64,000 nucleotides of DNA. Origin: Variovorax paradoxus (GTDB lineage Bacteria > Pseudomonadota > Gammaproteobacteria > Burkholderiales > Burkholderiaceae_C). A model generated the notes under the pieces. The model was not told where the DNA came from, searched no databases, and saw nothing but the letters and a program-made list of their open reading frames with translations. The DNA lies in assembly GCF_030811855.1 (NCBI RefSeq), contig NZ_JAUSRN010000002.1:434001-498000 (forward strand), given 5' to 3'. Below are positions 25,789 through 34,303 of the stretch, in pieces. Within the stretch, counting starts at the first letter, position 1, and each line of letters starts with the position of its first letter. Made by a program: the position numbers and the translations under genes.

Positions 25789-26262
25789 TCAGGCGCCGAG
25801 CGCGGGCTTGGCGATCATCAGCCAGAACAGCGCCAGGAAAAGAAAGAAGGCCGGCACGCCCAGTGCCACCCACCACTTGAAGAAGAACCAGTAGCGCGGC
25901 GTAAGCAGGGTGCCCTCGCGTGCCGCCTGCGCGGCCAGGTCGCGCAGCCGCATCTGCAGCCACACCACCGGCAGCCAGCACGCGATGGCCAGCGCATAGC
26001 AAGCCAGCGAGGCCGCCAGCCACGGCGTGGACAGCGGCATGCCCATGCGATGCACGAGCCAAAGCCCCGTGACCGGCTGCAGCACGGCCGTGGTCGCGGT
26101 GAAGAGCCAGTCGGCGCGCACCACCATGCGCGACACGACCGCCACCGCCCGCACGTCGCGCGACAGCGTGGTGGCCAGCAGGTAGAAGGCCGAGCCGACG
26201 CCGGTTCCGAACAGCAGGGTCGACGAGATCACGTGCACGTATTTCAGGAGGAGGTATTCCAT
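25789..26262 (-). CDS. DUF2269-family four-helix membrane protein
   Basis: 157 residues with four membrane helices and the family's opening LLLKYVHVISSTLLFGTGVG. Further matches are VVRADWLFTATTAVLQPVTG, WLAASLACYALAIACWLPVV and a closing WWVALGVPAFFLFLALFWLM. DUF2269 proteins are integral inner-membrane proteins of unknown role. GGAGG lies just upstream of ATG 26262. It overlaps the end of the SDR-DoxX gene by 19 bases, so the two are translationally coupled and probably act together. Confidence 0.82.
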   Translation of the reverse strand: MEYLLLKYVHVISSTLLFGTGVGSAFYLLATTLSRDVRAVAVVSRMVVRADWLFTATTAVLQPVTGLWLVHRMGMPLSTPWLAASLACYALAIACWLPVVWLQMRLRDLAAQAAREGTLLTPRYWFFFKWWVALGVPAFFLFLALFWLMIAKPALGA

Positions 26263-27611
26263 GGCGGCTTTTCCCGAGGCGGCCGTGCGGCGCGCCGGCC
26301 GCGGCGCACGGGCGGCTCCATGGCCCACAGCAACACGATGGCCGCGCACATCGGCAGGTTCTTGGAGAGCGGACCGAAGGGATGGAGCCAGAACTCCGGC
26401 ATCGCCCAGCTGATGGCCGCCATGTAGAAGGCGATCAGGGCAAGCTGCAACGGCCACAGCACCCGGGCGCGCCAGGCAGCCGGCAGCACGAGCGTACCGA
26501 TGCCCAGCGCCAGGTCGAACAGCGCCGCGCCATCGAGCAGCAGCTCGGCCCACGCACCGCTGGCGCCCACGCGGGCCAGCAGCGCCAGGCTCTGGTCGCG
26601 CGGATAGAGCCCGATGGACACGGCAAAGGTCCAGATCCAGACCAGCGCCACCGACACACGCAGCAGCGGCAGCATCCATTGCAGCCACGAGGCGCGGCGC
26701 AGTGCCTCTGCGCGATGGGCGGGAACGAAGGCGCGGTGCGAGCGCGGCGCGCGCCCGAGCCACTGCGCGAAGTCGTCGGCCGGAGCGGCATTGCCGCGCA
26801 GCAGCATGCCGGCCGTGTCGGTGTCGAGAAAGCTGCCCTTGAACCGGCCCGCCAGCATTGCGCCAAAGCGGAACAGGCCCTCGGGTATTGGCAGCACCCA
26901 TGCCTCGCGGGCGTAGCCAAGCTGCACGCGCAGGTCGGCCAGGTAATCGCGAAAGCTCACCGGCTTGGGCCCGACGAAATCGATGGTGCGGCTGCGCACC
27001 GGGCGCGCCTCTGCCAGCGCCAGCACGCCTGCCACCACATCGTCCAGGTGAACCGGCTGCACCGCCTGCCGGCCGCCGCCGGGCAGCGCCAGCAGCGGCA
27101 TCACCGCGAGCGCCGCAAACAGCGCTGCGCTCGCGCCTTCATCGCCCCACACAAGAGAGGGCTGCACGATAGCCGACGCGACGCGGCATTGCCGCAAGTG
27201 GCAGTCGGCCTCGCCCTTGCTGCGGTGATAGCCGCTGATGGCATCGGGTGCAGCGCCCAGTGCCGAAATCTGGATGACCAGCGCGGCGCCGGCCTCGACG
27301 CAGGCGTCGAACAGCTGCACAGGGCCGTGGTGATGCACGGCCTCGAGTTCCCCCCTGCCGCGCTCGCGCAGCAGGCCGGCCGCGTTGACGACGACGTCGC
27401 CGCGGCGCAGGTGGTGCGTCCAGAAGGAAGCCGGCGGAACCTGCGCGAGGTCGGCGGAGATCCATTCCGTGTGTGCCTGCGGCCAGGAGGCCTGCGTGCG
27501 GGCAGTCTCAGCGTCACGTGCTGTGCACAGCAGGTCCGCGCCGCGATGGGCGAATGCTTCGGCGAACGCGCGGCCGAGAAACCCGGACGCCCCGACGATC
27601 ACCACTCTCAT
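26244..27611 (-). CDS. NAD(P)-binding SDR protein fused to a DoxX-like membrane domain
   Basis: 455 residues. The N-terminal ~290 are an atypical (extended) short-chain dehydrogenase fold with the nucleotide loop GASGFLGRAF, VVNAAGLLRE and the partial catalytic YHRSKGE. They resemble NADH-ubiquinone-oxidoreductase-subunit-like and YcjX/ComX-type epimerases. The C-terminal ~140 residues form four membrane helices of the DoxX-like type (LLRVSVALVWIWTFAVS, LLLDGAALFDLALGIGTLVL, LIAFYMAAISWAMPEFW). The fusion with DoxX plus the coupled DUF2269 gene suggests a membrane redox or quinone-related role. Its substrate cannot be deduced. Confidence 0.8.
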   Translation of the reverse strand: MRVVIVGASGFLGRAFAEAFAHRGADLLCTARDAETARTQASWPQAHTEWISADLAQVPPASFWTHHLRRGDVVVNAAGLLRERGRGELEAVHHHGPVQLFDACVEAGAALVIQISALGAAPDAISGYHRSKGEADCHLRQCRVASAIVQPSLVWGDEGASAALFAALAVMPLLALPGGGRQAVQPVHLDDVVAGVLALAEARPVRSRTIDFVGPKPVSFRDYLADLRVQLGYAREAWVLPIPEGLFRFGAMLAGRFKGSFLDTDTAGMLLRGNAAPADDFAQWLGRAPRSHRAFVPAHRAEALRRASWLQWMLPLLRVSVALVWIWTFAVSIGLYPRDQSLALLARVGASGAWAELLLDGAALFDLALGIGTLVLPAAWRARVLWPLQLALIAFYMAAISWAMPEFWLHPFGPLSKNLPMCAAIVLLWAMEPPVRRGRRAARPPREKPPWNTSS

Positions 27612-27646
27612 CGCTCGTCCTTCGCCGTGCCGCGGCAGGCCGGGCT

Positions 27647-28153
27647 TCAACGCCGTGGCGCGCGGTTTGCCACTGCGCAACCCAACGCCAGGCCGACTGC
27701 AAAGCTCGCATACACCGCCGCCAGCGAAGCTTTGGAAAGATGGTGCTCGAACCCGGGCGTCAAGCGCCGGGGTGTGGCCATGTAGTCGACGGCGCATGCG
27801 GTCGCTGCGGCAATGCCCGCGCTCGAAAGCGCAGCGGGCAAGGACTGCGCTGGCCGCCGGTTGGCGTGCAGCCACGCATAGAGCACGGCCCAGAAGGTTG
27901 CGGAAGCGTGGTGGATGGCGTAGCCGAGCACGGTGTAGCGCAGCGAAGGCGATTTCCTGAACAGCGCCTTGCGGTCCCAGACCCAATGGCTGATGGCATT
28001 GGTCGGCGCCACCGAGCTTCCCGCTTCATGGCGACCACACACCGCGAGCGCAATGCTCGACGCCACGCTGGCAAAGGCGCCCGCGATCAACCCGGTTCGC
28101 ATGGCCGACCTTGCCGGGCCCGGGGCGGATGTGCTGTTCGTTTCATCGCGCAT
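27647..28153 (-). CDS. Hypothetical multi-pass membrane protein
   Basis: 168 residues with about four hydrophobic segments (GLIAGAFASVASSIALAVCG, YAIHHASATFWAVLYAWLH, LSSAGIAAATACAVDYMAT and a C-terminal Ala-rich helix). The conserved-looking elements ISHWVWDRKA and TPRRLTPGFEHHLS suggest a known but uncharacterised family of small inner-membrane proteins. ATG 28153 precedes a short polar leader. It lies 35 bases upstream of the SDR-DoxX gene on the same strand and may be in the same operon. Confidence 0.65.
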   Translation of the reverse strand: MRDETNSTSAPGPARSAMRTGLIAGAFASVASSIALAVCGRHEAGSSVAPTNAISHWVWDRKALFRKSPSLRYTVLGYAIHHASATFWAVLYAWLHANRRPAQSLPAALSSAGIAAATACAVDYMATPRRLTPGFEHHLSKASLAAVYASFAVGLALGCAVANRAPRR

Positions 28154-28383
28154 GCGGCGAGCTTGGCCGCTCTGCGCTTTTGCGCGCGTGCGATGGGGAG
28201 AATCGCCACGTAGGCTCGCATCGCGATGCAGCCGTCTCCAATGGCTGACGTGCAGCGCACTGCGGCGTTGAATCGGCGCCGCGTGCTTCTGTTTTTTCGC
28301 GACAGCGATCCGGCACGCTGTCCGACACCTTGCTCGCGCGCACCGGTGCAGCGTTCGAAAACTGCACTGAAGGGTGATCAAGA

Positions 28384-28677
28384 ATGAAGCCTCAACAAGC
28401 CAGGAGCGACGAACGAGACAACCAGCGCGTGATCCGATGGGGCATCGGCGCCGCCATCTTCATCTTCCTGCTGGCACTGGCCTACAACTTTCTGGCGCAG
28501 ACGCGCGAAGAAGGCCCGGTCAAACCGTCGACGCCGACCCAGAGCGCACCGCAGCTTCCGTCTTCGAGCACCACCGGTTCGCAGAGCGCTCCTTCGAGCA
28601 CTGCGCCGCAGACGGCGCCTTCAAGTACCACTGCGCCGCAGACCGCGCCAGCACCTGCAAATAGCCAAAGCAAGTAG
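28384..28677 (+). CDS. Small single-pass membrane protein with low-complexity Pro/Ser/Thr tail
   Basis: 97 residues: a charged 16-residue N-terminus, one membrane helix (WGIGAAIFIFLLALAYNFLA), then ~55 residues almost wholly of Ser, Thr, Pro, Ala and Gln. The tail has three imperfect copies of a TAPSSTTAPQ-like unit. The topology suggests N-in with an extended periplasmic tail. No family recognised; such tails often act as spacers or wall-interacting segments. Confidence 0.6.
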   Translation: MKPQQARSDERDNQRVIRWGIGAAIFIFLLALAYNFLAQTREEGPVKPSTPTQSAPQLPSSSTTGSQSAPSSTAPQTAPSSTTAPQTAPAPANSQSK

Positions 28678-28701
28678 CCGGGCTCGCCGAGCCTCTGCGG
28701 C

Positions 28702-29205
28702 TCAGCAGGATTCGTCCCAGTTCAGCAGGCCCATCTGGGTGGCCGTGCGAACCGCCTGGGTGCGCGACTGGACGTTCAGCTTGCGGTAGATGCTCTTGAG
28801 TTGCGCCTCGATCGTGTTGATCGAACGATGGGTTTGTTCGGCAATCTGCCGGTTGCTCTGCCCCTCCGAGATGAACCGCACCACCTTCAGCTCGCGGGGC
28901 GACAAAAGACCCTTCGCTTCCGCGACGGGCTTCGGCGCGGCGGGCGTGCCGAACGAGCCCAGGATGCGCCGAGCAATTTGAGAGGCTGCCGGAGAGTTGC
29001 CGAGTTCGATCGAGCGCATCAGCGAAGCGAGATCCGTGGCGTTGGCTTTTGCGAAGAGATCGCGCACAACACCCGCGGCCGCGGTGGAATTCACGCGCCA
29101 ATCGTCATTTGCGGCAGATCCCGGAAGCGAGCCAATGGGAAATCGGTCCCCCTGTTTCAAGGACGGGTACCACGTGATCGTCGATTCGATGTTTGCGTTG
29201 GACAT
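28702..29205 (-). CDS. LuxR-type (GerE) transcriptional regulator without receiver
   Basis: 167 residues. The last ~65 carry a GerE helix-turn-helix: LSPRELKVVRFISEGQSNRQ, IAEQTHRSINTIEAQLKSIY and RKLNVQSRTQAV. The N-terminal ~95 residues have no CheY-like acidic pocket and no autoinducer-domain signature, so its input is unknown. ATG 29205 was preferred to an open extension reaching 29310. It is separated from the downstream Crp-like genes by a promoter-sized gap. Confidence 0.82.
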   Translation of the reverse strand: MSNANIESTITWYPSLKQGDRFPIGSLPGSAANDDWRVNSTAAAGVVRDLFAKANATDLASLMRSIELGNSPAASQIARRILGSFGTPAAPKPVAEAKGLLSPRELKVVRFISEGQSNRQIAEQTHRSINTIEAQLKSIYRKLNVQSRTQAVRTATQMGLLNWDESC

Positions 29206-29384
29206 TTCAAAAGCTCGCCGGCTCTGGCGTTCCGCAAGACTGGGACCTGAACACCATCGCGTTGCAAGCCCCGGAGAACATGAATGAAGCTGATTCGATG
29301 CTACGAACAACGCCGCTCTGTGGCATTGGCTTTCGCCCAGCGGATGTGGCGCAGTTCACAAACGCAAACTAAAGTTAGCTATAT

Positions 29385-30095
29385 TCACGACTTCCGCAAC
29401 GATGTCGCCGGCTTGTCCGAGTCCAGTTCGGGAGACGGCAGATCGAAATCGGTTGCCGCGAAATCGGCGGGCACGTGCACGCCGTAGTCGTCGCGGCGAA
29501 CCAGCCCACGGCTCTCCAGGTCGCGCATGGTCTTGTTGACCACCTCTCGCGACAGCCCAGAGTAGGAAGCAATCACCGATTGCGTGATGCGCTTGTCGTA
29601 GCCGCCAGTGGATGCCGGCGCCAGTTGCGTCAGTTGATGAAGCACCCGACTCACCAGATCTTCGGACGACAGCGCGGATATCCTGCGAAGCTGCCCCCGC
29701 ATCACGCTCACACGTTTCATGGCAATGTCGAGCAGCGCCAAGGCCATTTGCGGATGCCGCTCGCACAGCTTGCGCATGGCGGCAATGGGGATCAGGTACA
29801 CCGACGAGGGCAGCGCGGCAATCAGTGTCTGGGTGGCTTGGTGCCGGTCTTCGGTGAAAGAGGATCCGAGAAAGAAATCGTCACGCCGGATAAATTCAGT
29901 GGTGACGTCGCCGCTGCCGCCGCGCCCATGCGCCACGACGCGCAAAAGACCGTTGGCCACGCAGTAGAAGCGGTCCGTCCATTCGTCCACGGCAAGAACG
30001 GTTTCGTTGCGCCGGTAAGAGCGAAGTTCGCTTGCCTGGACCAGCGCTGCACGTTCCAAGGCCGGCAACCCAGAAACCAAAGCATTCAAATACAT
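29385..30095 (-). CDS. Crp/Fnr-family regulator, copy A of a tandem pair
   Basis: 236 residues: an N-terminal cyclic-nucleotide-binding-type beta-roll (SYRRNETVLAVDEWTDRFYC, then DDFFLGSSFTEDR), a dimer helix, and a C-terminal winged helix (GYDKRITQSVIASYSGLSRE). Cysteines for an Fe-S cluster are absent and the cAMP-binding Arg-Ser pattern is not seen, so the effector is unknown. It is closely similar over its whole length to the next gene upstream, sharing the run ISALSSEDLVSRVLHQLTQL. The difference between the copies lies mostly in the first 40 and last 30 residues. Confidence 0.88.
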   Translation of the reverse strand: MYLNALVSGLPALERAALVQASELRSYRRNETVLAVDEWTDRFYCVANGLLRVVAHGRGGSGDVTTEFIRRDDFFLGSSFTEDRHQATQTLIAALPSSVYLIPIAAMRKLCERHPQMALALLDIAMKRVSVMRGQLRRISALSSEDLVSRVLHQLTQLAPASTGGYDKRITQSVIASYSGLSREVVNKTMRDLESRGLVRRDDYGVHVPADFAATDFDLPSPELDSDKPATSLRKS

Positions 30096-30183
30096 GCCCC
30101 AATGATGCGGGACGTTGCCGTCGCCACATACCCATAAATGGGGGATGTCGTACCGATCCCACTCCCAAGCGCCAGCGGCGCGG

Positions 30184-30891
30184 TTACAAGTTCGCCTCGC
30201 GCTTATTCAAAGATGGGGAACCCGTCGGCTCCAGCCCGCCGATATCGGTGGAAGCAAAGTCCGTCGAAACGTGAACGCTTTGCCCGTCGCGCCACACGAG
30301 GCCGCGGCTCTCCAGGTCGCGCATGATCTTGTTGACCACTTCGCGCGAGAGCCCCGTATAGGACGCGATCACCGCCTGGGTGATGCGCTTGTCGAAGCCG
30401 CCGGTGCTGGCCGGCGCGAGCTGCGTCAGCTGGTGCAGAACCCGGCTCACCAGGTCTTCGGACGAGAGCGCCGAGATCTTGCGAAGCTGGCTGCGAAGCG
30501 CCCTGATGCGCGTTGCCGCGAACTCGAACAGGCCCATGGCCACTTCTGGATGGTCTTCGCAAAGCTTGCGAGCCACCGGAATCGGAATGAGGTACGCCGA
30601 AGAAGGCAATGCTGCGACAAGCGTCTGTCGGGCCACGTAGCGGTCTTCGCCGAGCGAGGGCCCCAAAAAGAAGTCGTTGCGGCGAATGAAATCGGTCGTC
30701 ACGTCCCCGCTGGGATCGCTGCCATGTTCGACCACGCGCAGCAGGCCGCTCGTCACGCAGTAGATGCAGTCCGTCCACTCCTGCGCAGCCATGACGGTCT
30801 CGCTGCGCCTATATGAACGGAATTCGCTGCGCTTGATCAACGCCTCGCGCTCGGCCGGCGGCATTTTGGCGAGAAGAGGATGCAGGTACAT
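30184..30891 (-). CDS. Crp/Fnr-family regulator, copy B of a tandem pair
   Basis: 235 residues with the same architecture as copy A, 88 bases downstream. Conserved blocks include FRSYRRSETVMAAQEWTD, SGDVTTDFIRRNDFFLG, ALPSSAYLIPI and SREVVNKIMRDLESRGLV. The recognition helix (GLSREVVNK) is identical in both copies, so they may bind the same sites, while the sensor halves have diverged. No Fe-S cysteines. A recent tandem duplication is the simplest explanation. Confidence 0.88.
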   Translation of the reverse strand: MYLHPLLAKMPPAEREALIKRSEFRSYRRSETVMAAQEWTDCIYCVTSGLLRVVEHGSDPSGDVTTDFIRRNDFFLGPSLGEDRYVARQTLVAALPSSAYLIPIPVARKLCEDHPEVAMGLFEFAATRIRALRSQLRKISALSSEDLVSRVLHQLTQLAPASTGGFDKRITQAVIASYTGLSREVVNKIMRDLESRGLVWRDGQSVHVSTDFASTDIGGLEPTGSPSLNKREANL

Positions 30892-31023
30892 GGCGGCGTT
30901 TGTCTTTAGGTCGGCGGCGGCCTCCCGACGGCTCGCACAGGCACAAGATTGCTCTCTACAGCCTGACCGGCTTGACCGTGCGTCTCAATTCCGGAGAGAA
31001 ACCAGGAAAAAAATGACTTTCTT

Positions 31024-32106
31024 TCACAATTCGCCGTTATTTCCTCCGGCGTGATCATCGAATTTGGCAACCGGATAGCCGCGGCCGCCGACCTGCCCGG
31101 ACTTCCCCGCCGCGGCCCGAAAATCCTGCGGCGCCATGTCGAAGGCACGTCGAAAGGCCCGCGTGAAGTCCGATGCGCTCTTGAATCCGGCGCCATAGGC
31201 GATGTCTGCCACCATCGCGCCCGGGTGCTTGGCCAGCTCATCGGCCGCATGGCGCAGCCTCAGGTGCCGGATATAGGACGCCAGGCCACCTTCATGCTGG
31301 AACAGTCGGTATACGGTCGGGCGTGAAATTCGGAGCGCCGCAACCACGCTGTCGGGCGAGAGGTCCGCACGATGCAGGTGGGCCTGGATGTAGCGCCGCG
31401 CCTGGCCGAACACCGCGGCGCGCGCGGCCGCACTGGCAGTGTCGCCCAGACGCACCTGCTTGCCCAGGGCCGCGACCAGCAGCTGCGCGCCCGCACGCGC
31501 ATCCGCCTGCACGGCAGCGGCGCTCAGACGACCGACGCGGCTGCCGAGCGCGGCAACATGTTCGACCGCCAGCCTGGCGACTGGTGTCGCCAGCTTCTGG
31601 AGCGCAAGTCCGTGGATGGCTTCCGGATCGGGAAACACCTCCTGCACCACGGCGGCCGGCACAAACAAGGTGAGCATCCGGCAGTCGGTGCGCCGCATGC
31701 GCACGGGCTGGCCCATGTCGAGCGCGAGCACCTTGGCGGCAGAGGGCGCGGCGGCTCGCGAGAGCGAACGCACCGAGACGTCCCGCATTTCACCCTCGAC
31801 GAACACGTGCAAGGCGAAATTGCGCACGCTGTCGCGCGAGATGCGGGCGAGCGAGCGGTCCAGCGACATGGCGTCCGAGCGGCAATCGGTGAAGGCCATG
31901 CCGTCCAGCTCGTAGCGGTCGATCGATGCGTTGAAGGGCTTCTCAAAGTCAGAGCGCGAAGGCAGCACATCGATCACGTGCCCGACGCGCTCCCGCCATG
32001 CGGTCAGCCGCCGCTGCGGCGATTCCGCCGCCACGCTGAAATGGCTGTGGGCAATGCCGTTGTGCAGGGTCGAGTGCACTCCCGGCAGCGGGACGCGGCG
32101 GTTCAT
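31024..32106 (-). CDS. AraC-family regulator with N-terminal AraC-binding-type domain
   Basis: 360 residues. The N-terminal ~230 match the cupin-like domain of the AraC_binding_2 group (FNASIDRYELDGMAFTDCRS, RNFALHVFVEGEMR). The last ~110 carry the double helix-turn-helix: ALRISRPTVYRLFQHEGGLA and VADIAYGAGFKSASDFTRAF. ATG 32106 was preferred to TTG 32151. Members of this group often control degradation of aromatic or plant-derived compounds. No target operon is adjacent in an obvious orientation: it lies head-away from the LysR gene. Confidence 0.87.
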   Translation of the reverse strand: MNRRVPLPGVHSTLHNGIAHSHFSVAAESPQRRLTAWRERVGHVIDVLPSRSDFEKPFNASIDRYELDGMAFTDCRSDAMSLDRSLARISRDSVRNFALHVFVEGEMRDVSVRSLSRAAAPSAAKVLALDMGQPVRMRRTDCRMLTLFVPAAVVQEVFPDPEAIHGLALQKLATPVARLAVEHVAALGSRVGRLSAAAVQADARAGAQLLVAALGKQVRLGDTASAAARAAVFGQARRYIQAHLHRADLSPDSVVAALRISRPTVYRLFQHEGGLASYIRHLRLRHAADELAKHPGAMVADIAYGAGFKSASDFTRAFRRAFDMAPQDFRAAAGKSGQVGGRGYPVAKFDDHAGGNNGEL

Positions 32107-32192
32107 CGACAAAACACTCCCAGGCGCGGCATTGCCTGCCTTCAAATACAACCAAAGTGTTATAAAATGTTAACTGAAGCGGATTTTCCCAG

Positions 32193-32217
32193 CAAAAGCC
32201 CGCGAGTGCAACGGGCT
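32193..32217 (-). terminator. Intrinsic terminator after the LysR gene
   Basis: Read leftward, AGCCCG and CGGGCT form a 6-bp GC-rich stem around a nine-base loop, followed by TTTT. It begins 18 bases after the LysR stop codon. The T run is short, so efficiency is uncertain. Confidence 0.5.
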
Positions 32218-32234
32218 CTGGCCTTCGCGCCGCC

Positions 32235-33167
32235 TCACTTGGCCTTGGCCGCGCGCCGAAGGCACTCGATCAGCTGCTGCGTACTGGGCGTGCGCCTGCG
32301 GCCGCGCATGGTGATGAGGCCGACCGGCGGCAGGTCAATCGGCACCTTGAGCGCCAGCACCTTCAGCAGCCCCTGCTGCTGGAAATGCCGCGCGACGGAA
32401 CGCGCCATGAAGGCCACGGCATCGCGCTGCTGCAGAAAGCTGATCTGCGCCAGAAATGACGCCGATTCAATGATGTCGGCCGGCGGATTCACGCCGTCCT
32501 TGAAAAACATCTGGTCGAGCTTGACGCGTAGAGACGCCCACGGCGGCGGCATCACGCAGCGCTCTTTGGCGAGGTCGTTCCAGTTGACACGGCGCTTGGC
32601 GACCAGCGGGTGACCGGGCTGCACCACTGCCGTCATGGGCTCCGAGAGCAGGGCCTCGGTTTCGAGATCCGGTGCCGCGTAGCCGGGCTCGAGCCGCCCG
32701 ACGAACAAGTCGAGCTCACCCAGGCGAAGCTTGGGCAAGAGGCGCGTGAGATCGCCCTCTTCCACCAGCACGGTGGTTTGCGACGAATGCATCTTGAGCA
32801 TCTCGACCGCGCGCGCCACCAGCACCGGCAAGGCCACCACCATGGCGCCCACGCTGGTGCGGCCCGCGGCGCCGCTGGCGACCGCGGCAATCTCGTCGCG
32901 CGTGCGGTCGTAGTCGGCGAGCACCGAGCGCGCGAAGCGCACCACGCTGTCACCGTACGGCGTGGGCTCGGTGCCGCGCGTGGAGCGCTCGAACAGGGCA
33001 AGGCCGAACATGCGCTCGATTTCGGCCAGCGACTTGGACACTGCCGGCTGCGTCACCGACAGGAACTCGGCCGCGCGCCCCAGATGGCGGAACTGGTCGA
33101 GCGCCACCAGCATCTGCAGGTGGCGCAGTTTGAGGTTGGAACGCAGGACGCGGTCGATCTGGCTCAT
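32235..33167 (-). CDS. LysR-family regulator, divergent from the TctC-UxaA-HpaI cluster
   Basis: 310 residues: N-terminal winged helix (LRHLQMLVALDQFRHLGRAA, VTQPAVSKSLAEIERMFGLA) and a periplasmic-binding-protein-like effector domain. It belongs to the GbpR/CbbR-like branch with PTPYGDSVVRFARSVLADYD. It is divergent from the catabolic genes starting at 33307, with two inverted repeats in the 139-base gap, so it probably activates them in response to the substrate or an intermediate. Confidence 0.92.
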   Translation of the reverse strand: MSQIDRVLRSNLKLRHLQMLVALDQFRHLGRAAEFLSVTQPAVSKSLAEIERMFGLALFERSTRGTEPTPYGDSVVRFARSVLADYDRTRDEIAAVASGAAGRTSVGAMVVALPVLVARAVEMLKMHSSQTTVLVEEGDLTRLLPKLRLGELDLFVGRLEPGYAAPDLETEALLSEPMTAVVQPGHPLVAKRRVNWNDLAKERCVMPPPWASLRVKLDQMFFKDGVNPPADIIESASFLAQISFLQQRDAVAFMARSVARHFQQQGLLKVLALKVPIDLPPVGLITMRGRRRTPSTQQLIECLRRAAKAK

Positions 33168-33192
33168 CGGGGTTCTTGCGGCCTCTTCTTGG

Positions 33193-33216
33193 CTTCATAA
33201 CCTTTGGGCTATGAAG
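33193..33216. promoter_or_regulatory. Candidate LysR binding site in the divergent gap
   Basis: CTTCATA and TATGAAG form a 7-bp inverted repeat around ten bases, giving a T-N-A spacing typical of LysR sites. Eight bases further on a second inverted repeat, GCTAT-N8-ATAGC (33224-33241), may be the activation-binding half. Position between two divergent start codons supports the assignment. Confidence 0.6.
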
Positions 33217-33306
33217 AGAGTCCGCTATTTCATTGGATAGCAATGATTGTCTGCTGAAGAATGCGCCTTGCTTTCATCGAACTACAAATCGTCGGAGACA
33301 AGACAC

Positions 33307-34302
33307 ATGACCTTCCATCGCTCTCTGCAGCGGCGCCAACTGATGCTGGGCGGCCTGGGTGCCGCCGCACTGGCCGCCATACACGGCCGCGCAATGGCCG
33401 CCGACTACCCGGACCGCCCCATCAACTTCATCTGCCCGTGGCCGGCCGGTGGCACCGCGGACCGATCCATGCGCGCCATCTGCCAGATCGCTGCGCGGGA
33501 ACTCGGCCAACCCATCGCGCTGGAAAACCGCGCCGGTGCGTCCGGAATGATCGGCACCAAGGCGCTGGCATCGGCCCGGCCCGACGGCTACACGATCGGA
33601 CAGATTCCTATTTCGGTGACGCGCTTTGCGCAGATCGGCACCGTGCAGATCAATCCGCTCAAAGACTTGAGCTATCTCGCCCGCACCTCGGGCCAGACCT
33701 TCGGCATTGCGGTGCCCGCCAGTTCGCCGTTCAAGTCGCTGCGCGACATGGTGGCGCAGGCCAAGGCCAAGCCGGGCGTGATCAGCTATGCCCATGCAGG
33801 CGTGGGGGGCGCCACGCACGTGGGCATGGAGCAGTTCGCTCAGGCGGCTGGCGTGAAGTTCAACGCCATCGCCTACAAGGGCGGCGCCGCTGCGCTGCAG
33901 GACGTGCTGGGCGAACAAGTCGACATGCTGGCCGACAGCAGCTCCTGGGCACCGCACGTGGAAAGCGGCAAGCTGCGCCTGCTCGCCACCTGGGGGGAGG
34001 CACGCACGCCGCGCTTCAAGGACACGCCCACGCTCAAGGAACTGGGCTACGACGTGGTGGTGGAAGCACCCAACGGCATTGGCGCGCCGCGCGGGCTGCC
34101 GCCCGCGGTGGAAAAGAGGCTGCGCGATGCGTTCCGCGTGGCGGTGAACAGCGAAGAATTCAAGAAGGTGGCCGACAGCATCGATGCGCCGGTCATGTAC
34201 CAAGACGGGCCCGACTACCAGAAGTATGTCGAAGCCGTCTACAAGCAGGAGACCGAGCTGATCCGCAAGCTCAACCTCAAGGAACTGATGGAGAAGGGTT
34301 GA
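33307..34302 (+). CDS. Bug/TctC-family periplasmic solute-binding protein
   Basis: 331 residues with a signal sequence containing a twin-arginine-like start (RSLQRRQLMLGGLGAAAL) and cleavage near AMAADYPDRP. Bug signatures follow: INFICPWPAGGTADRSMRAI, ENRAGASGMIGTKALASARP, PDGYTIG. Burkholderiales carry many of these; they bind carboxylates, and tctAB partners are often encoded elsewhere. No tctA or tctB is adjacent. The gene is one base from the dehydratase gene start, so its ligand is probably the sugar acid that the dehydratase uses. Confidence 0.9.
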   Translation: MTFHRSLQRRQLMLGGLGAAALAAIHGRAMAADYPDRPINFICPWPAGGTADRSMRAICQIAARELGQPIALENRAGASGMIGTKALASARPDGYTIGQIPISVTRFAQIGTVQINPLKDLSYLARTSGQTFGIAVPASSPFKSLRDMVAQAKAKPGVISYAHAGVGGATHVGMEQFAQAAGVKFNAIAYKGGAAALQDVLGEQVDMLADSSSWAPHVESGKLRLLATWGEARTPRFKDTPTLKELGYDVVVEAPNGIGAPRGLPPAVEKRLRDAFRVAVNSEEFKKVADSIDAPVMYQDGPDYQKYVEAVYKQETELIRKLNLKELMEKG

Positions 34303-34303
34303 G

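Noticed and set aside
29229..29243. Minus-strand GGTCCC-AGTC-TTGC with correct GG-N10-GC spacing before the LuxR-type gene.
   Set aside because: The -24 element deviates at two conserved bases (GGTCC for GGCAC), and it lies outside the dense cluster, so it is too weak to list as a promoter.
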